Source: Alphaproteobacteria bacterium AO1-B
GTDB lineage: Bacteria; Pseudomonadota; Alphaproteobacteria; Rhizobiales; Stappiaceae
NCBI GenBank assembly: GCA_001890945.1
Contig: MLAX01000006.1
Coordinates: 310,001 to 374,000, forward strand
Direction of reading: 5' to 3'
Length of the DNA stretch: 64,000 bases
Shown here: positions 35,672 through 44,864 of the stretch, piece after piece
How positions within the stretch are numbered: the stretch's first letter is position 1
Layout: each line of letters starts with the position of its first letter
Notes under the pieces: model-generated
The model's input: the letters and a program-made list of their open reading frames with translations, nothing else
Database searches by the model: none
What the model was told of the DNA's origin: nothing
Translations under genes and position numbers: made by a program

Positions 35672-36645
35672 GCGTTATCCGTTCAATCGTTACTGGTACC
35701 GGAAGTTATTTGCCGGAAAAAATCCTGACCAACAGCGATCTGGCCAAGATGGTCGACACTTCGGACGATTGGATCGTTCAGCGCACCGGCATTCAGCAGC
35801 GCCATGTTGCTGCTGAAGGGCAGGTGACTTCGGATCTCGCAGTCGAAGCCGCTTTGCGCGCCCTGGACAGCGCTGGCCGGAAAGCCGATGACATTGATAC
35901 GATCATCCTGGCGACAGCGACGCCCGACAACACATTTCCGGCGACCTCCGTTTCCGTACAGGCTCGGCTCGGCATCAACCATGGCTTTGCATTCGACGTC
36001 CACGCGGTTTGCTCCGGCTTCGTGTATGCGCTCACGACGGCGGACGCTTATATCCGCGCGGGAATGTCCAAACGCTGCCTCGTGATTGGCGCAGAGACCT
36101 TTTCTAGAATTCTGGATTGGAACGACCGGACCACGTGCGTCTTGTTCGGTGACGGTGCTGGGGCTGTGGTTGTCGAAGCGTCAGATGGCGAAGGCAATAC
36201 GGCCGACAGGGGTGTTCTCACGTCGCATTTGCGCTCAGATGGCCGTCATAAGGACAAGCTCTTTGTTGACGGCGGGCCGTCTTCGACCCAGACGGTTGGC
36301 TATCTGCGCATGGAAGGCAAGGAAGTCTTTAAACATGCTGTTGGCATGATCACAGATGTGATTGAAGATGCGTACTCCGCAACTGGCCTGACGTCCGAGG
36401 ATCTGACCTGGTTTATTCCACACCAGGCCAACAAACGCATCATCGACGCCAGTGCGAAAAAGCTGAAGATCGCGCCGGAGAAGGTCGTGACCACTGTTCA
36501 GATGCACGGAAACACGTCCGCAGCCTCCATTCCGCTGGCGCTGGATCTGGCCGTTCGGGACGGACGTGTCAAAAAAGACGATCTCATCATGCTTGAGGCG
36601 ATGGGCGGTGGATTTACATGGGGCTCTGTGCTTTTGCGCTGGTAA
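35668..36645 (+). CDS. fabH: 3-oxoacyl-[acyl-carrier-protein] synthase III
   Basis: FabH condenses acetyl-CoA with malonyl-ACP to start fatty acid synthesis. The catalytic triad is Cys115 (VHAVCSGF), His252 (FIPHQANKRI) and Asn282 (MHGNTSAAS). Its 325 residues are normal. The GTG start overlaps the plsX stop, so the two are translationally coupled, and ihfA follows 142 bases downstream. Confidence 0.97.
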   Translation: MSVIRSIVTGTGSYLPEKILTNSDLAKMVDTSDDWIVQRTGIQQRHVAAEGQVTSDLAVEAALRALDSAGRKADDIDTIILATATPDNTFPATSVSVQARLGINHGFAFDVHAVCSGFVYALTTADAYIRAGMSKRCLVIGAETFSRILDWNDRTTCVLFGDGAGAVVVEASDGEGNTADRGVLTSHLRSDGRHKDKLFVDGGPSSTQTVGYLRMEGKEVFKHAVGMITDVIEDAYSATGLTSEDLTWFIPHQANKRIIDASAKKLKIAPEKVVTTVQMHGNTSAASIPLALDLAVRDGRVKKDDLIMLEAMGGGFTWGSVLLRW

Positions 36646-36787
36646 GTATTTCTGACAGTGCAAGAAACAAATCGCAGTCCGATTAAGACTTCCTGTTGAC
36701 CGGGTCCCCTGGAGGCAATACCGTGAGAGCTTGCTGCAGAGTTTCTGTGTAAAATCAGCCAGATCAATGGCGTCCTGAGGAGGGGTT

Positions 36788-37093
36788 ATGGGCAACCGGA
36801 CTATTACCCGAGCGGATCTGTGTGAAGCCGTTTATCAGAAGGTGGGTCTTTCGCGGACCGAATCTTCGGAATTGGTGGAGCGAGTTCTTTCCGAAATTTC
36901 TGACTGTCTCGTGACAGGAGAATCGGTAAAATTGTCTAGCTTCGGGTCGTTCGTCGTCCGTTCCAAAGGGGAGCGCATCGGCCGCAACCCGAAGACCGGT
37001 GAGGAAGTTCCGATTTCCCCGCGCCGTGTGATGGTCTTCAAACCATCGAATGTCTTGAAACAACGGATTAACGACGCCCTGACCGGCAGCTAA
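36788..37093 (+). CDS. ihfA: Integration host factor alpha subunit
   Basis: IHF-alpha forms a DNA-bending heterodimer with IHF-beta. The 101-residue protein has the HU/IHF fold: RADLCEAVYQKVGLSRTES, then VKLSSFGSFVVRSKGERIGRNPKTG. The proline that intercalates DNA is Pro68. An AGGAGGGG sequence precedes the ATG closely. merR follows after 8 bases. Confidence 0.97.
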   Translation: MGNRTITRADLCEAVYQKVGLSRTESSELVERVLSEISDCLVTGESVKLSSFGSFVVRSKGERIGRNPKTGEEVPISPRRVMVFKPSNVLKQRINDALTGS

Positions 37094-37101
37094 CGGGTTG
37101 C

Positions 37102-37704
37102 ATGAGCTCACAGGACAAAAGCCCAGACGCTTTTCGCACCATCAGCGAAGTCGCTGAGGATCTGGATTTGCCGCAACACGTGTTGCGTTTCTGGGAAACC
37201 CGCTTTTCGCAAATCAAACCGCTGAAACGGGGCGGCGGCCGCCGCTATTACCGGCCAGATGACGTTGAGCTCCTCAAAGGTATCCGCCACCTTCTGTACG
37301 GCGAGGGTTACACCATCAAGGGTGTGCAGCGGATTCTGAAAGAGCAGGGTCCGAAGTTCGTCATGCAAATCTGGCGCGAGGATGCCGATCCACTCATCGT
37401 CAGCCAGCAGAGCGTGTCTTCAGCACCAACTCCTCTGACAGAAGAAACAACAGCCGGCGAAACGGCCAGTGGGGCAATGTCCTCAGGATCGGTGCCGCAT
37501 GATGTCATCGACGATGAAGCCGACAAACCTGTTGACGGGCAGGGTGGCAGCGGGTTTGGCATTTTGAGCCGCCTGCGGGGTGAAAAGCCGGAGAGTGCGG
37601 CAGCTGGTCCTGCGAAAACGATTTCGAAAGAAGATATCCGCCGCCTGCAGTCCACCTTGTTCGAGCTGCTGGAGTGCAAACGCACTCTGGACCGGGCGCG
37701 CTAA
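37102..37704 (+). CDS. MerR-family transcriptional regulator
   Basis: This 200-residue protein has an N-terminal MerR helix-turn-helix (about 12-80): FRTISEVAEDLDLPQHVLRFWE, then the wing with GGGRRYYRPDDVELLKGIRHLL. The linker and C-terminal half are acidic and low in complexity, with a final helix near 170-198. This matches the MerR regulator that follows ihfA across alphaproteobacteria; its targets are unknown. The motif in this sentence is split for length: FRTISEVAEDL then PQHVLRFWE. Confidence 0.9.
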   Translation: MSSQDKSPDAFRTISEVAEDLDLPQHVLRFWETRFSQIKPLKRGGGRRYYRPDDVELLKGIRHLLYGEGYTIKGVQRILKEQGPKFVMQIWREDADPLIVSQQSVSSAPTPLTEETTAGETASGAMSSGSVPHDVIDDEADKPVDGQGGSGFGILSRLRGEKPESAAAGPAKTISKEDIRRLQSTLFELLECKRTLDRAR

Positions 37705-37712
37705 CAGTCCCG

Positions 37713-39020
37713 CTATTTCCGCTTTAGAAATCGCCCAAGAAATCCGCCACCCTTTGAGGGTTGATCGCTGGCGTTTGCCTGTTGTGCCGCAATCGCGATC
37801 TGACGGAGCTCATCCATGGACGAGCGTTTTCTCGGCCCAGCTTCTGATGCCCCACCAGACGTCTCATCGCTAACAACGCCTGGACCTCGGGGCTGTGTAC
37901 CTGGCTGGGAAGCTTCCGGCGAAGATGCGGCTGGCGACCGGCGAGTTGGCTTTACGCGTTGTGCCGACGTGGCAGCCGAAGTCTCGCCAGTTTTTTGGCG
38001 GTTAAGTTGCTGTAGAATGGCCGCGTCGATCGGATCGTCGGGATCAAGAACAACCTCTTCTGCCCCGTCAATGCGTTCGCCAGTCAGGGCACCTTCGGTA
38101 TCGTATTCCTTGTAGGCCGTGGGGACAGGGTCTCGCTCGACACCAAGGGCCGGATTATGGACCACTTTCAGTTCAATGCGCGGCGCGCCGCCGTCTTGTA
38201 GAGGGTGGTGAAACACCTGAATTTTTTCGTTTTCGTCTGAACCGAAAACATCTCCACTTGGAAACACCTTCCCGCGTTTGAGTGTGAAGCCAATGAACGA
38301 ATAAAGCCGTTCAATGAGGTAACCGGTTGGCAGTTTGGAAGGCGTGAATTCCACCGAATAACCGATGATAGACGGGGCTCCCGAGCCAATCACACCAATG
38401 AGCTGTTCACCGGTGAGCGGAGACGTTTCGCCGTAAAGATGGGGGTGAACATAAAGAAGAAGTGGTGTGTCTTCATCTGCCACCAGTTTGAAGGTGTCCG
38501 GTGTCATAAGGAACAAACTGGGCATCCAGAATATGGCAGTTGGAGAAGACGCATTTGCGATGCTGGCCGTGACAGACTTCACAATCGCCATCGCCATTTG
38601 GCTCTCGCTGCTGTCAGTGAAGTTTGCAACGCTTTCACCGATTTCTTGCAACGCCCCTTCAGGAAAAGCATCGACCGGGATAAGCCCCTTGTAGACGGAG
38701 ATTTGTGTATAGGCTGTCGTCGCCTCAATGATATCAGCAGCTTCCGGAAAACTTGACTTCACGGAGAAGCTGTTGAGCGCTGTTTCAAGCTGAGCGCTCG
38801 CTTCAAACGGCACTGTTTGCGTTACCAGAATGTGGTAGTTGCCGCAGAGAACCCGGATATCCTTCTCTGTTGATGTTTTGAGAAGTTTGCACTCTTCAGC
38901 AGGCAGCCCGGCGGCGACGGCAGCGCGCACGATCATTTCCAAGACTGCGTTACCGGACAGCGGCTCGTAACGCTCCATCAGCACCTGAGCATCAATGCTC
39001 GGGGTTGGAAAGATCTTCAT
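37713..39020 (-). CDS. Conserved hypothetical protein, possible DUF4261-like domain
   Basis: I do not recognise this 435-residue protein with certainty. The N-terminal 260 residues look globular, with ATTAYTQISVYKG near 103 and SSPTAIFWMPSLFLM near 157, a pattern faintly like DUF4261 proteins. Residues about 300-435 are proline/serine/charge-rich and probably disordered, ending in a basic GGGFLGRFLKRK tail. There is no signal peptide or membrane segment. The ATG at 39020 is chosen over an upstream start at 39050. It converges on merR with only 8 bases between stops. Confidence 0.7.
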   Translation of the reverse strand: MKIFPTPSIDAQVLMERYEPLSGNAVLEMIVRAAVAAGLPAEECKLLKTSTEKDIRVLCGNYHILVTQTVPFEASAQLETALNSFSVKSSFPEAADIIEATTAYTQISVYKGLIPVDAFPEGALQEIGESVANFTDSSESQMAMAIVKSVTASIANASSPTAIFWMPSLFLMTPDTFKLVADEDTPLLLYVHPHLYGETSPLTGEQLIGVIGSGAPSIIGYSVEFTPSKLPTGYLIERLYSFIGFTLKRGKVFPSGDVFGSDENEKIQVFHHPLQDGGAPRIELKVVHNPALGVERDPVPTAYKEYDTEGALTGERIDGAEEVVLDPDDPIDAAILQQLNRQKTGETSAATSAQRVKPTRRSPAASSPEASQPGTQPRGPGVVSDETSGGASEAGPRKRSSMDELRQIAIAAQQANASDQPSKGGGFLGRFLKRK

Positions 39021-39139
39021 CTGAAAACACCTTTGGACTGAAATCTCCAAAGGACTTTAGCGATGCACACGTAAAGAAGGACTTATCAATCTACGCGCGC
39101 ATCGCATCTTGGCGGCTAGAAGCTCACTATTTACAAGGT

Positions 39140-40339
39140 CTATTTCAGCCCCATGCAGGAGGCGTAAAATGTGGTTGTAGCGGGCCAGTCGGAGAAAAGA
39201 CCGACAACACCGGCGTCCTGAGCAAGGACATCGACCACTTGATAAACCTTGCCATCACCGTCGATCGCATCCGAGACCGTCTGAAAGTACCAGCCGCCGC
39301 CCGTATTGAGCGGACCGGAGCGCTCCAGTGTCCAGGTGATCAGGTTAAGCCCTGCTTCGTTGGCGGCGCGCGCATAGGCAGAGGCAACAATTTCCCCTTC
39401 GTCCAGCGTCAACAAAACCCAAAGCGGGGGAGCGATGTAGTTGACACCCATTGCCTTCAGTTCGGCCATGGACGGGGAAAAGGTGCTCGGGTCGGACGGG
39501 TTCAGGTCCCGGCGGCCGTCCAGATAAACAGCCTGCTTGCCGAATTCCGGCTCGTTCTCGATCCAGTACAGAACATCGTCGAGATTGAAGGACTGCGAGA
39601 AGACATCTGAGGCCGGAATACCGGCTGCCTTGTATTCGTCGATCAGTTTTTGCGCGTAGTCTTCCTGGCTAAATCCGTCAAAGGGCATATCCACCGATGG
39701 CGATTTGAGTTCGGGCGTGAATTTGACGCCGAGATCCTTGAACAAGGCAATCGATTCCGCGTGGGTCATCAAAGTGCCAGTTGTGGCATAAAGGTCAGTG
39801 CGCCATCCCGCCGTTCCATCCATGTAGGCTTCGACGGTCTTGGCGCTTCTGTCGGCTGCGTCCATTTTGCCGTTCAGCGTGTTGAATTCGGTAAGCGTCA
39901 GGTCTGACACCCGGCATTCCGCTGAGGCTTTTGTGCTGCCATCTGCAGGGCTGAACCCCTTCGTGCATTTACCAGCCAGATCTGTCGCCAAGATGTCGGT
40001 GGTCGTGTGGAGATCGTTCTGTGCGTGCCGGCAGACAAGTTCCTTGTCCTTGGTAAAGGTGACATCGCACTCCAGGATCCCTGCGCCCATCAAAGCAGCA
40101 GCCTTGTAGCTCTCTGCTGTATGTTCTGGGAACTGCAATGGTGCGCCCCGATGGCCAATCGAAAAGTCGGTCTTTCTCAGCGGCTGACCGATGCAGGCCT
40201 CAAGTTTTTCCTTCAGCGGACCTTCGGCCATCTGGTCGATCAGGTAATAGGGACGCGGTCCAAGCTCGATCGTGTCGGCAATGACGGGAGTAGACAACAC
40301 AGCGAGTGCGGCAATCGAAGCTGCTTTGGTAAAGCGCAT
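39140..40339 (-). CDS. Secreted glycerophosphodiester phosphodiesterase
   Basis: This enzyme hydrolyses glycerophosphodiesters to glycerol 3-phosphate and an alcohol, probably in the periplasm. The 399-residue protein has a signal peptide (about 1-21, ending TPVIA). The GDPD active site has His63 and Arg64 in SIGHRGAP, Glu72, Glu90 and Asp92 in GILECDVTF, and His105. ELKSP and the C-terminal NLITWTLE segment complete the barrel. It stands alone on the minus strand between the 435-residue hypothetical and the P450 gene. It is the long, GlpQ-like type; the substrate is unproven. Confidence 0.9.
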   Translation of the reverse strand: MRFTKAASIAALAVLSTPVIADTIELGPRPYYLIDQMAEGPLKEKLEACIGQPLRKTDFSIGHRGAPLQFPEHTAESYKAAALMGAGILECDVTFTKDKELVCRHAQNDLHTTTDILATDLAGKCTKGFSPADGSTKASAECRVSDLTLTEFNTLNGKMDAADRSAKTVEAYMDGTAGWRTDLYATTGTLMTHAESIALFKDLGVKFTPELKSPSVDMPFDGFSQEDYAQKLIDEYKAAGIPASDVFSQSFNLDDVLYWIENEPEFGKQAVYLDGRRDLNPSDPSTFSPSMAELKAMGVNYIAPPLWVLLTLDEGEIVASAYARAANEAGLNLITWTLERSGPLNTGGGWYFQTVSDAIDGDGKVYQVVDVLAQDAGVVGLFSDWPATTTFYASCMGLK

Positions 40340-40411
40340 GAGGATGGAATTCTCCGTTGCAATAGGCGGCCTGGGTAACCTGCTTGAATGGCAATCAGAT
40401 TACAGTTTTTG

Positions 40412-41647
40412 TCAGGACGGCGACCAGCGAATTTTCAGCGCTTCCGGTCCTCGGACAGACAAGCCACGTTTGTAGGGAACATCTTCTGCTGATAGTTCGA
40501 TCCTGGAAAACCGGCGCAGCAGGGTTGAGAAGATGATATCCATGTCGAGCCGGGCGAGGTGATTGCCGAGGCAAAAGTGAGCGCCGCGCCCAAAGGCAAT
40601 ATGCCAATTCGGGGACCGGCCCACATCAAATGTATCTGCGTTTGGAAACTGCTTTGGATCGCGGTTTGCGGAGCCATAGAGAACGCCGAACTTTGTGCCG
40701 CGTTCAAACCTCTGGCCGCAAACGTCCATCTCCTGTGTCACATAGCGATGGAAAAAGGGCAGGGGCGACTCATAGCGGAACATTTCCTGGACCGCCGTCT
40801 TCATCAGGCTTTGATCGTCCCGCAGCCGCTGCATCTGGTCCGGGAACTTCAAAAGTGCGTGCATGCCACTGCCTAGAACGTCGATGGTCGATCCGTGCCC
40901 GGCCATCAGTATGAGCATGGCGGTTGAAATGAACTCGTCCTCGTTCATATGGCCGGCCCTTTGCGCCTCAATCATCACCGAAATCAAATCGTCTTTTGGC
41001 GCAGCTTCGCGTCGGCGCTTCAGATCTGACAGGTAGTGATAGAATTCGGTTGTGTTGCGCTCGGCGAGGTCCTTGCGCTTATCAGACCGGTCGATGTCGA
41101 AGAATTGAACGATGTTCTCCGACCAGATGCGCAGTTGCGGGCAGTCCGCGTCGGGAACTCCTAGAATGCGACCTATGATGTGACCTGGAACATGGGCGGC
41201 GAGATCTTCGATGAAGTCGATCTCTTGGCGGTCCGCCAGACTGTCAACGAGGCTGTCGACATAAGCCTGGATCTCGTCGCGCAGCTTGTTGACCATCACC
41301 GGAGTGAACAGCTTGAACACCTGCTTCCGCAGCCGGTCATGGACGTCGCCGTCGCTGTCGAGCAGGGAAAACTGCACGAAGCGGGAATGATGCGGCATGT
41401 CATGCCAGTTTCCATCACGCTTCTGTTTTGCAATTTCATCTGCACTCGCGATGTGCTCCATGGACCGGACCATGTGTTCACTCATCACGATTTCCGAGAC
41501 ATCGTCAAAACGCGCAGCCAGCCAGACATCAAAATCCTCAAAATAAGTCAAACCTTCCTTCGCGCGCAGCGCCGCGTAAAACGAATGAGGATCCTGCGCG
41601 AACGCATCAGAAAGGGGATTAAACTCAAAATCGGATGTGTGGCTCAT
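40412..41647 (-). CDS. Cytochrome P450 with atypical I-helix
   Basis: This is a 411-residue soluble bacterial P450. The heme-cysteine motif is FGRGAHFCLGNHLAR with Cys359, and the K-helix ExxR is in EMFRYESPLPFFHR. The I-helix reads LILMAGHGSTIDVLG. The usual AGxET acid-alcohol pair is replaced by Gly-Ser, which is unusual for an O2-activating monooxygenase. No ferredoxin or reductase gene is adjacent. The substrate is unknown. It may need a different proton-delivery route or use peroxide; both are inference. Confidence 0.93.
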   Translation of the reverse strand: MSHTSDFEFNPLSDAFAQDPHSFYAALRAKEGLTYFEDFDVWLAARFDDVSEIVMSEHMVRSMEHIASADEIAKQKRDGNWHDMPHHSRFVQFSLLDSDGDVHDRLRKQVFKLFTPVMVNKLRDEIQAYVDSLVDSLADRQEIDFIEDLAAHVPGHIIGRILGVPDADCPQLRIWSENIVQFFDIDRSDKRKDLAERNTTEFYHYLSDLKRRREAAPKDDLISVMIEAQRAGHMNEDEFISTAMLILMAGHGSTIDVLGSGMHALLKFPDQMQRLRDDQSLMKTAVQEMFRYESPLPFFHRYVTQEMDVCGQRFERGTKFGVLYGSANRDPKQFPNADTFDVGRSPNWHIAFGRGAHFCLGNHLARLDMDIIFSTLLRRFSRIELSAEDVPYKRGLSVRGPEALKIRWSPS

Positions 41648-41926
41648 TCTGGGCTCTGGGTACTTGGCGGGCGGGGGCGGCGCTTTTTTACGATTCGCAA
41701 GGGCCGCAAGATATTTTTTGAGAAATACAAGCGAAAAGGGTTTCAGGCCACCCGCAGAACGGGTTTTCCGCAGGTCGAAGTTCTGTGTGAGGACATCGGC
41801 TGGGGATTGTGAGGAAAGGACAGTTTTGACAATGAGGCGAGGTACGGTCCCCCTCCTAAGATCGGCTCACACCTGCTAAGGGCGCTGTCTCAAAAATAAT
41901 GACGGCGGAAGAACAGGGGGGCTGAG

Positions 41927-42112
41927 ATGCAATTGCCGGGACGGTTTCATGAAGAATATCAGGGCTTTTTGCTGGAAACCGGCTTTGACGACCCGGATCC
42001 GCAAAACCTTTTGATGGAGCTCGCATCGCTCAGCATGGAGGTTTATCTAAAGGAAATAGCGTGGCTGTCAGATTTTCTCGGGCGCCTGGAAAAAGGCCGT
42101 GAGGTGGCTTGA
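41927..42112 (+). CDS. Small hypothetical protein, 61 residues
   Basis: A 61-codon gene with a strong ribosome binding site (AGGGGGGCTGAG before the ATG) and codon use like the surrounding chromosome. The product is acidic at the N-terminus and mostly helical (LLMELASLSMEVYLKEIAW), with no membrane segment or known domain. It lies alone between the P450 and the orphan membrane protein. I cannot assign a function. Confidence 0.5.
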   Translation: MQLPGRFHEEYQGFLLETGFDDPDPQNLLMELASLSMEVYLKEIAWLSDFLGRLEKGREVA

Positions 42113-42254
42113 CCAATGAATGTGAGGTATTTCTCAATCCGTATTTTGATTGCATCAGTTCTTACTTTGCGTGATCTGAGACACATTTTTGAATCGATAG
42201 GTGGATTACGAATTGAAATAGGTTAAGTTTAGACGTCGATTTAGGAGATTTACT

Positions 42255-43367
42255 ATGGCTGGCCCAATTGTTTATCGCGCTGATCTTCTTATTAATCGGG
42301 TCGGTACAGAAGCCGCCCTGTACAAAGCGAACGTCGTCAATAAATTCTATGAAGCTTATGAGCCTGCTTACAACAAATACATCGAGGTTGTCGATGAGCA
42401 GGACAAGGCTGATAAAGCCAAAGATGAAGCCAAGGTTGAGATGGCAATTCTTGCATTGTCCCTGCTTGGCGGTGTTGGGCTTGGAACCGTAATCGGTGCA
42501 ACTTGTGCAAAGGCCTATGCAGGCGGAACGATTACCAACACCATGAAACGTTATTTGGTAACTACCGTTTCTGATAGAAAAGCACTTAAGAAAAAAATCC
42601 ACAAAGTGAATGATTTTGCGACTGATGTACGCACTGAATTCATTGCTGGGGAACTATACGATCTCATACAATCAAAAGGGTCTGCCCGCGTTAAAGAAAG
42701 CATGAAAGTTAGCAGCAGTGATCTTGGTGATGCAAAGAAAATGATTGAGTCGCCAGGTATGATTAAAAATAGAATGCAGACCTATTTGTATCGAATAGAG
42801 GCGTCTGCGCGCATACTGATTGAAGAAATATTCACCGACCAATTGGGCTCAGATAAGAAAAAATTATGCGAAGTATTTCAAAAAACATCTCCTCTGCTGA
42901 ATATCAAAAAATCACTTCCGAGCAGTGAGGTCCTCAGTAGAAGGATAGAGCTTCTGATGTGGATGCGGTATCTAACGACCCTTGACTGGACCAAAACCGA
43001 AAAATGGGTAGGAGAATCTGGATCCTTGACCAACAGTCTGAGAAAGGAATGGGTTGAGGCACCCATTAGGACATCGGTCCGGGATCAAAAAAACTACCCA
43101 AAGCTTAAAGGACGGGTCAATAATCCGCACAGCCGCTGGGGTGCAACCTACCGGCAAGAAGTGTTTTACAAAGACGCAGGTGATAAAATTCGAGAAAGAA
43201 TAAACGAACTCTACATGAAGGAGTTTGGAGAAAAATTTTTTGTAGATAGTGTAACCTACCTGTACATCGATTTTTATCGTCAACCAATAAACAAATCATT
43301 ACTGTGGCGCGCAGAGCAAAACATTGAAATGATACAGCGAAAAATGCCTTCTGGATCTGCAGGGTAG
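42255..43367 (+). CDS. Orphan low-GC protein with one hydrophobic segment
   Basis: This 370-residue protein matches no family I know. Residues 1-65 are helical and charged, and residues about 65-92 (MAILALSLLGGVGLG, then TVIGATCAKAYAGG) form a glycine-rich hydrophobic segment. The remaining 280 residues are basic, lysine-rich and probably helical. Its base composition is clearly more A/T-rich than its neighbours, suggesting acquisition by transfer. TTAGGAGATTTACT before the ATG is a good ribosome binding site. The hydrophobic segment recalls pore-forming or membrane-inserted effectors, but that is only an analogy. Confidence 0.7.
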   Translation: MAGPIVYRADLLINRVGTEAALYKANVVNKFYEAYEPAYNKYIEVVDEQDKADKAKDEAKVEMAILALSLLGGVGLGTVIGATCAKAYAGGTITNTMKRYLVTTVSDRKALKKKIHKVNDFATDVRTEFIAGELYDLIQSKGSARVKESMKVSSSDLGDAKKMIESPGMIKNRMQTYLYRIEASARILIEEIFTDQLGSDKKKLCEVFQKTSPLLNIKKSLPSSEVLSRRIELLMWMRYLTTLDWTKTEKWVGESGSLTNSLRKEWVEAPIRTSVRDQKNYPKLKGRVNNPHSRWGATYRQEVFYKDAGDKIRERINELYMKEFGEKFFVDSVTYLYIDFYRQPINKSLLWRAEQNIEMIQRKMPSGSAG

Positions 43368-43703
43368 TGTTTGGCTGTGCAGAGCTTACTATCTGGAATA
43401 CCTTTGTGCCGTTTCCTTAGCAAATATTGTTGGGTTGTGGCCCATCAACAGTGGGCCATTGCGTGAGGCCGCGCTGAGCAATAATGAGCGGACTAGCTCT
43501 TGAAGTTTATTCCAACTCTAAAAATGATACTCAATCACTCATATAGGTTGAGCGATCATACCGTATTGGAACAGACCTTACCTAAGTAAAATGCGCCACC
43601 AAGCCAAACGGCGTTTGTCATTCGTATGAGGCAAGCCGCCGCGCCTCGGAGCCGTCCAGGAATTCAGTTTCTTGATTATCGTTTTAGGCCGTTGGAATAC
43701 GGA
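43368..43703. other. Intergenic region after the orphan gene
   Basis: 336 A/T-rich bases between converging genes. A hairpin TGGCCCA/TGGGCCA (43438-43444 with 43452-43458) without a T run is the only structure noticed. No gene, tRNA fragment or repeat was recognised. Confidence 0.4.
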
Positions 43704-44864
43704 CTATGCAACATCAACATAGCCAACAATTCCCTCATAATTGTACTGGGACAGCGTGGCGATCACATTGTCTTTTTCGGCTTCATTCGCCGTGTAGAAA
43801 TGAGTGCCGGTGTCCGTATTGAAGAAACGATAAAGTGCAATGTCATCCCCATCCGCCGTGCTGTGAAGGTGATAGGCGACACCCTCGTAATTGAACTGCG
43901 AGAGCGTGGAGATTACGGAATCCCGTTCCGCAGCGCTTGCCGTGAAAAAGTGCGTCCCGGTTTCCGTATTGTAAAAACGGTAGAACTCGACCGCATTCGC
44001 ATCGGTGCTGTTCACGCTTTTATAGGCAACGCTTTCATAGCTGTATTGCGCCAGGTTGGTGCTGATTGAAACGGCTTCAGTGTGATTTGCTGAGTAAAAA
44101 TGTGTGCCGGTGGAGCTGTTGAAGAAGCGGTAAACCCCCAAATCAACTTCGGGGATCGTAACCGTCGGAGTTGTTGGGGTCGTCGTCGCCGCCCCATAGA
44201 TCGCCTGGACGGCGTTGATGTCATCCTGCGTCAGTGACGTGCCATAATTCTCGTTAACGACCACAGCAGCCATGATCGCGTTCGGATCTTCGCTGTGCCC
44301 AATGCCCAAAGCGTGTCCGATTTCATGGATTGCCGTACTTAGGAAAGCCGTCGTGGTCCAGTTTTCTGCCGTGTCAAAAATGACTTGGACGGAATCGGTT
44401 GTGTAGGTGGCTCCACCGTCACTGCTGGAAAAGAGAGAGTCTGCAAACCCCAGTGTGTTGCTCACTCCGTCGATTGCATCCATCGCAAATCTGATTTGGA
44501 CAGAACTTGCATCCGTCACTTCCCGGAAGCTGATATCGGCCACTTGCGCCCAAGCATCAAATGCATCGCGCACCGCTTGTTGAAAATTCGGGTCCGTGAT
44601 CGCGGCGTCGGAGGCGTAGGGGGTTCCGCCGACAGTTCCACTCAACGTTGTTGTTGCAAAGCTCCAGGTAACTTCCCCTCCGGATGTGCCCGGGGTGCCG
44701 CTCGTGCCCCATTTCGGAAGCGGGTTGTACAGCACAAAATCACTAACAATGTTGTAGTCGCCTTGCGTCCGTTCGGCGGTCCAACTCAAGCTGCCGGTCT
44801 TCTTCCCGTCCGAGTTATAGCTCAGTGAGAAGTCAGCCACCGGGCTGCCGCAGATAATGCACAT
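43704..44864 (-). CDS. Matrixin/serralysin-like metalloprotease with three C-terminal DUF5648-type repeats
   Basis: This is a 386-residue metzincin zinc protease. The zinc motif HEIGHALGIGH has His180, Glu181, His184 and His190, and the Met-turn lies in NAIMAAVV (Met198). After a Thr/Pro linker (about 226-238), three repeats of about 45-50 residues follow (about 244-288, 291-338, 341-384). Each starts with YRFFN or YRFYN, then TGTHFY or TGTHFF, and ends near Y(E/S)xVAY. No signal peptide is present, and the C-terminus (GYVDVA) is compatible with type I secretion, but no ABC exporter genes are adjacent. The repeats match DUF5648, often found on secreted hydrolases. Confidence 0.88.
   Translation of the reverse strand: MCIICGSPVADFSLSYNSDGKKTGSLSWTAERTQGDYNIVSDFVLYNPLPKWGTSGTPGTSGGEVTWSFATTTLSGTVGGTPYASDAAITDPNFQQAVRDAFDAWAQVADISFREVTDASSVQIRFAMDAIDGVSNTLGFADSLFSSSDGGATYTTDSVQVIFDTAENWTTTAFLSTAIHEIGHALGIGHSEDPNAIMAAVVVNENYGTSLTQDDINAVQAIYGAATTTPTTPTVTIPEVDLGVYRFFNSSTGTHFYSANHTEAVSISTNLAQYSYESVAYKSVNSTDANAVEFYRFYNTETGTHFFTASAAERDSVISTLSQFNYEGVAYHLHSTADGDDIALYRFFNTDTGTHFYTANEAEKDNVIATLSQYNYEGIVGYVDVA

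Noticed and set aside
37700..38000. Duplicate of the tRNA-Pro 3' end marking an island border
   Set aside because: I looked for the tRNA end sequence near merR and found no copy.
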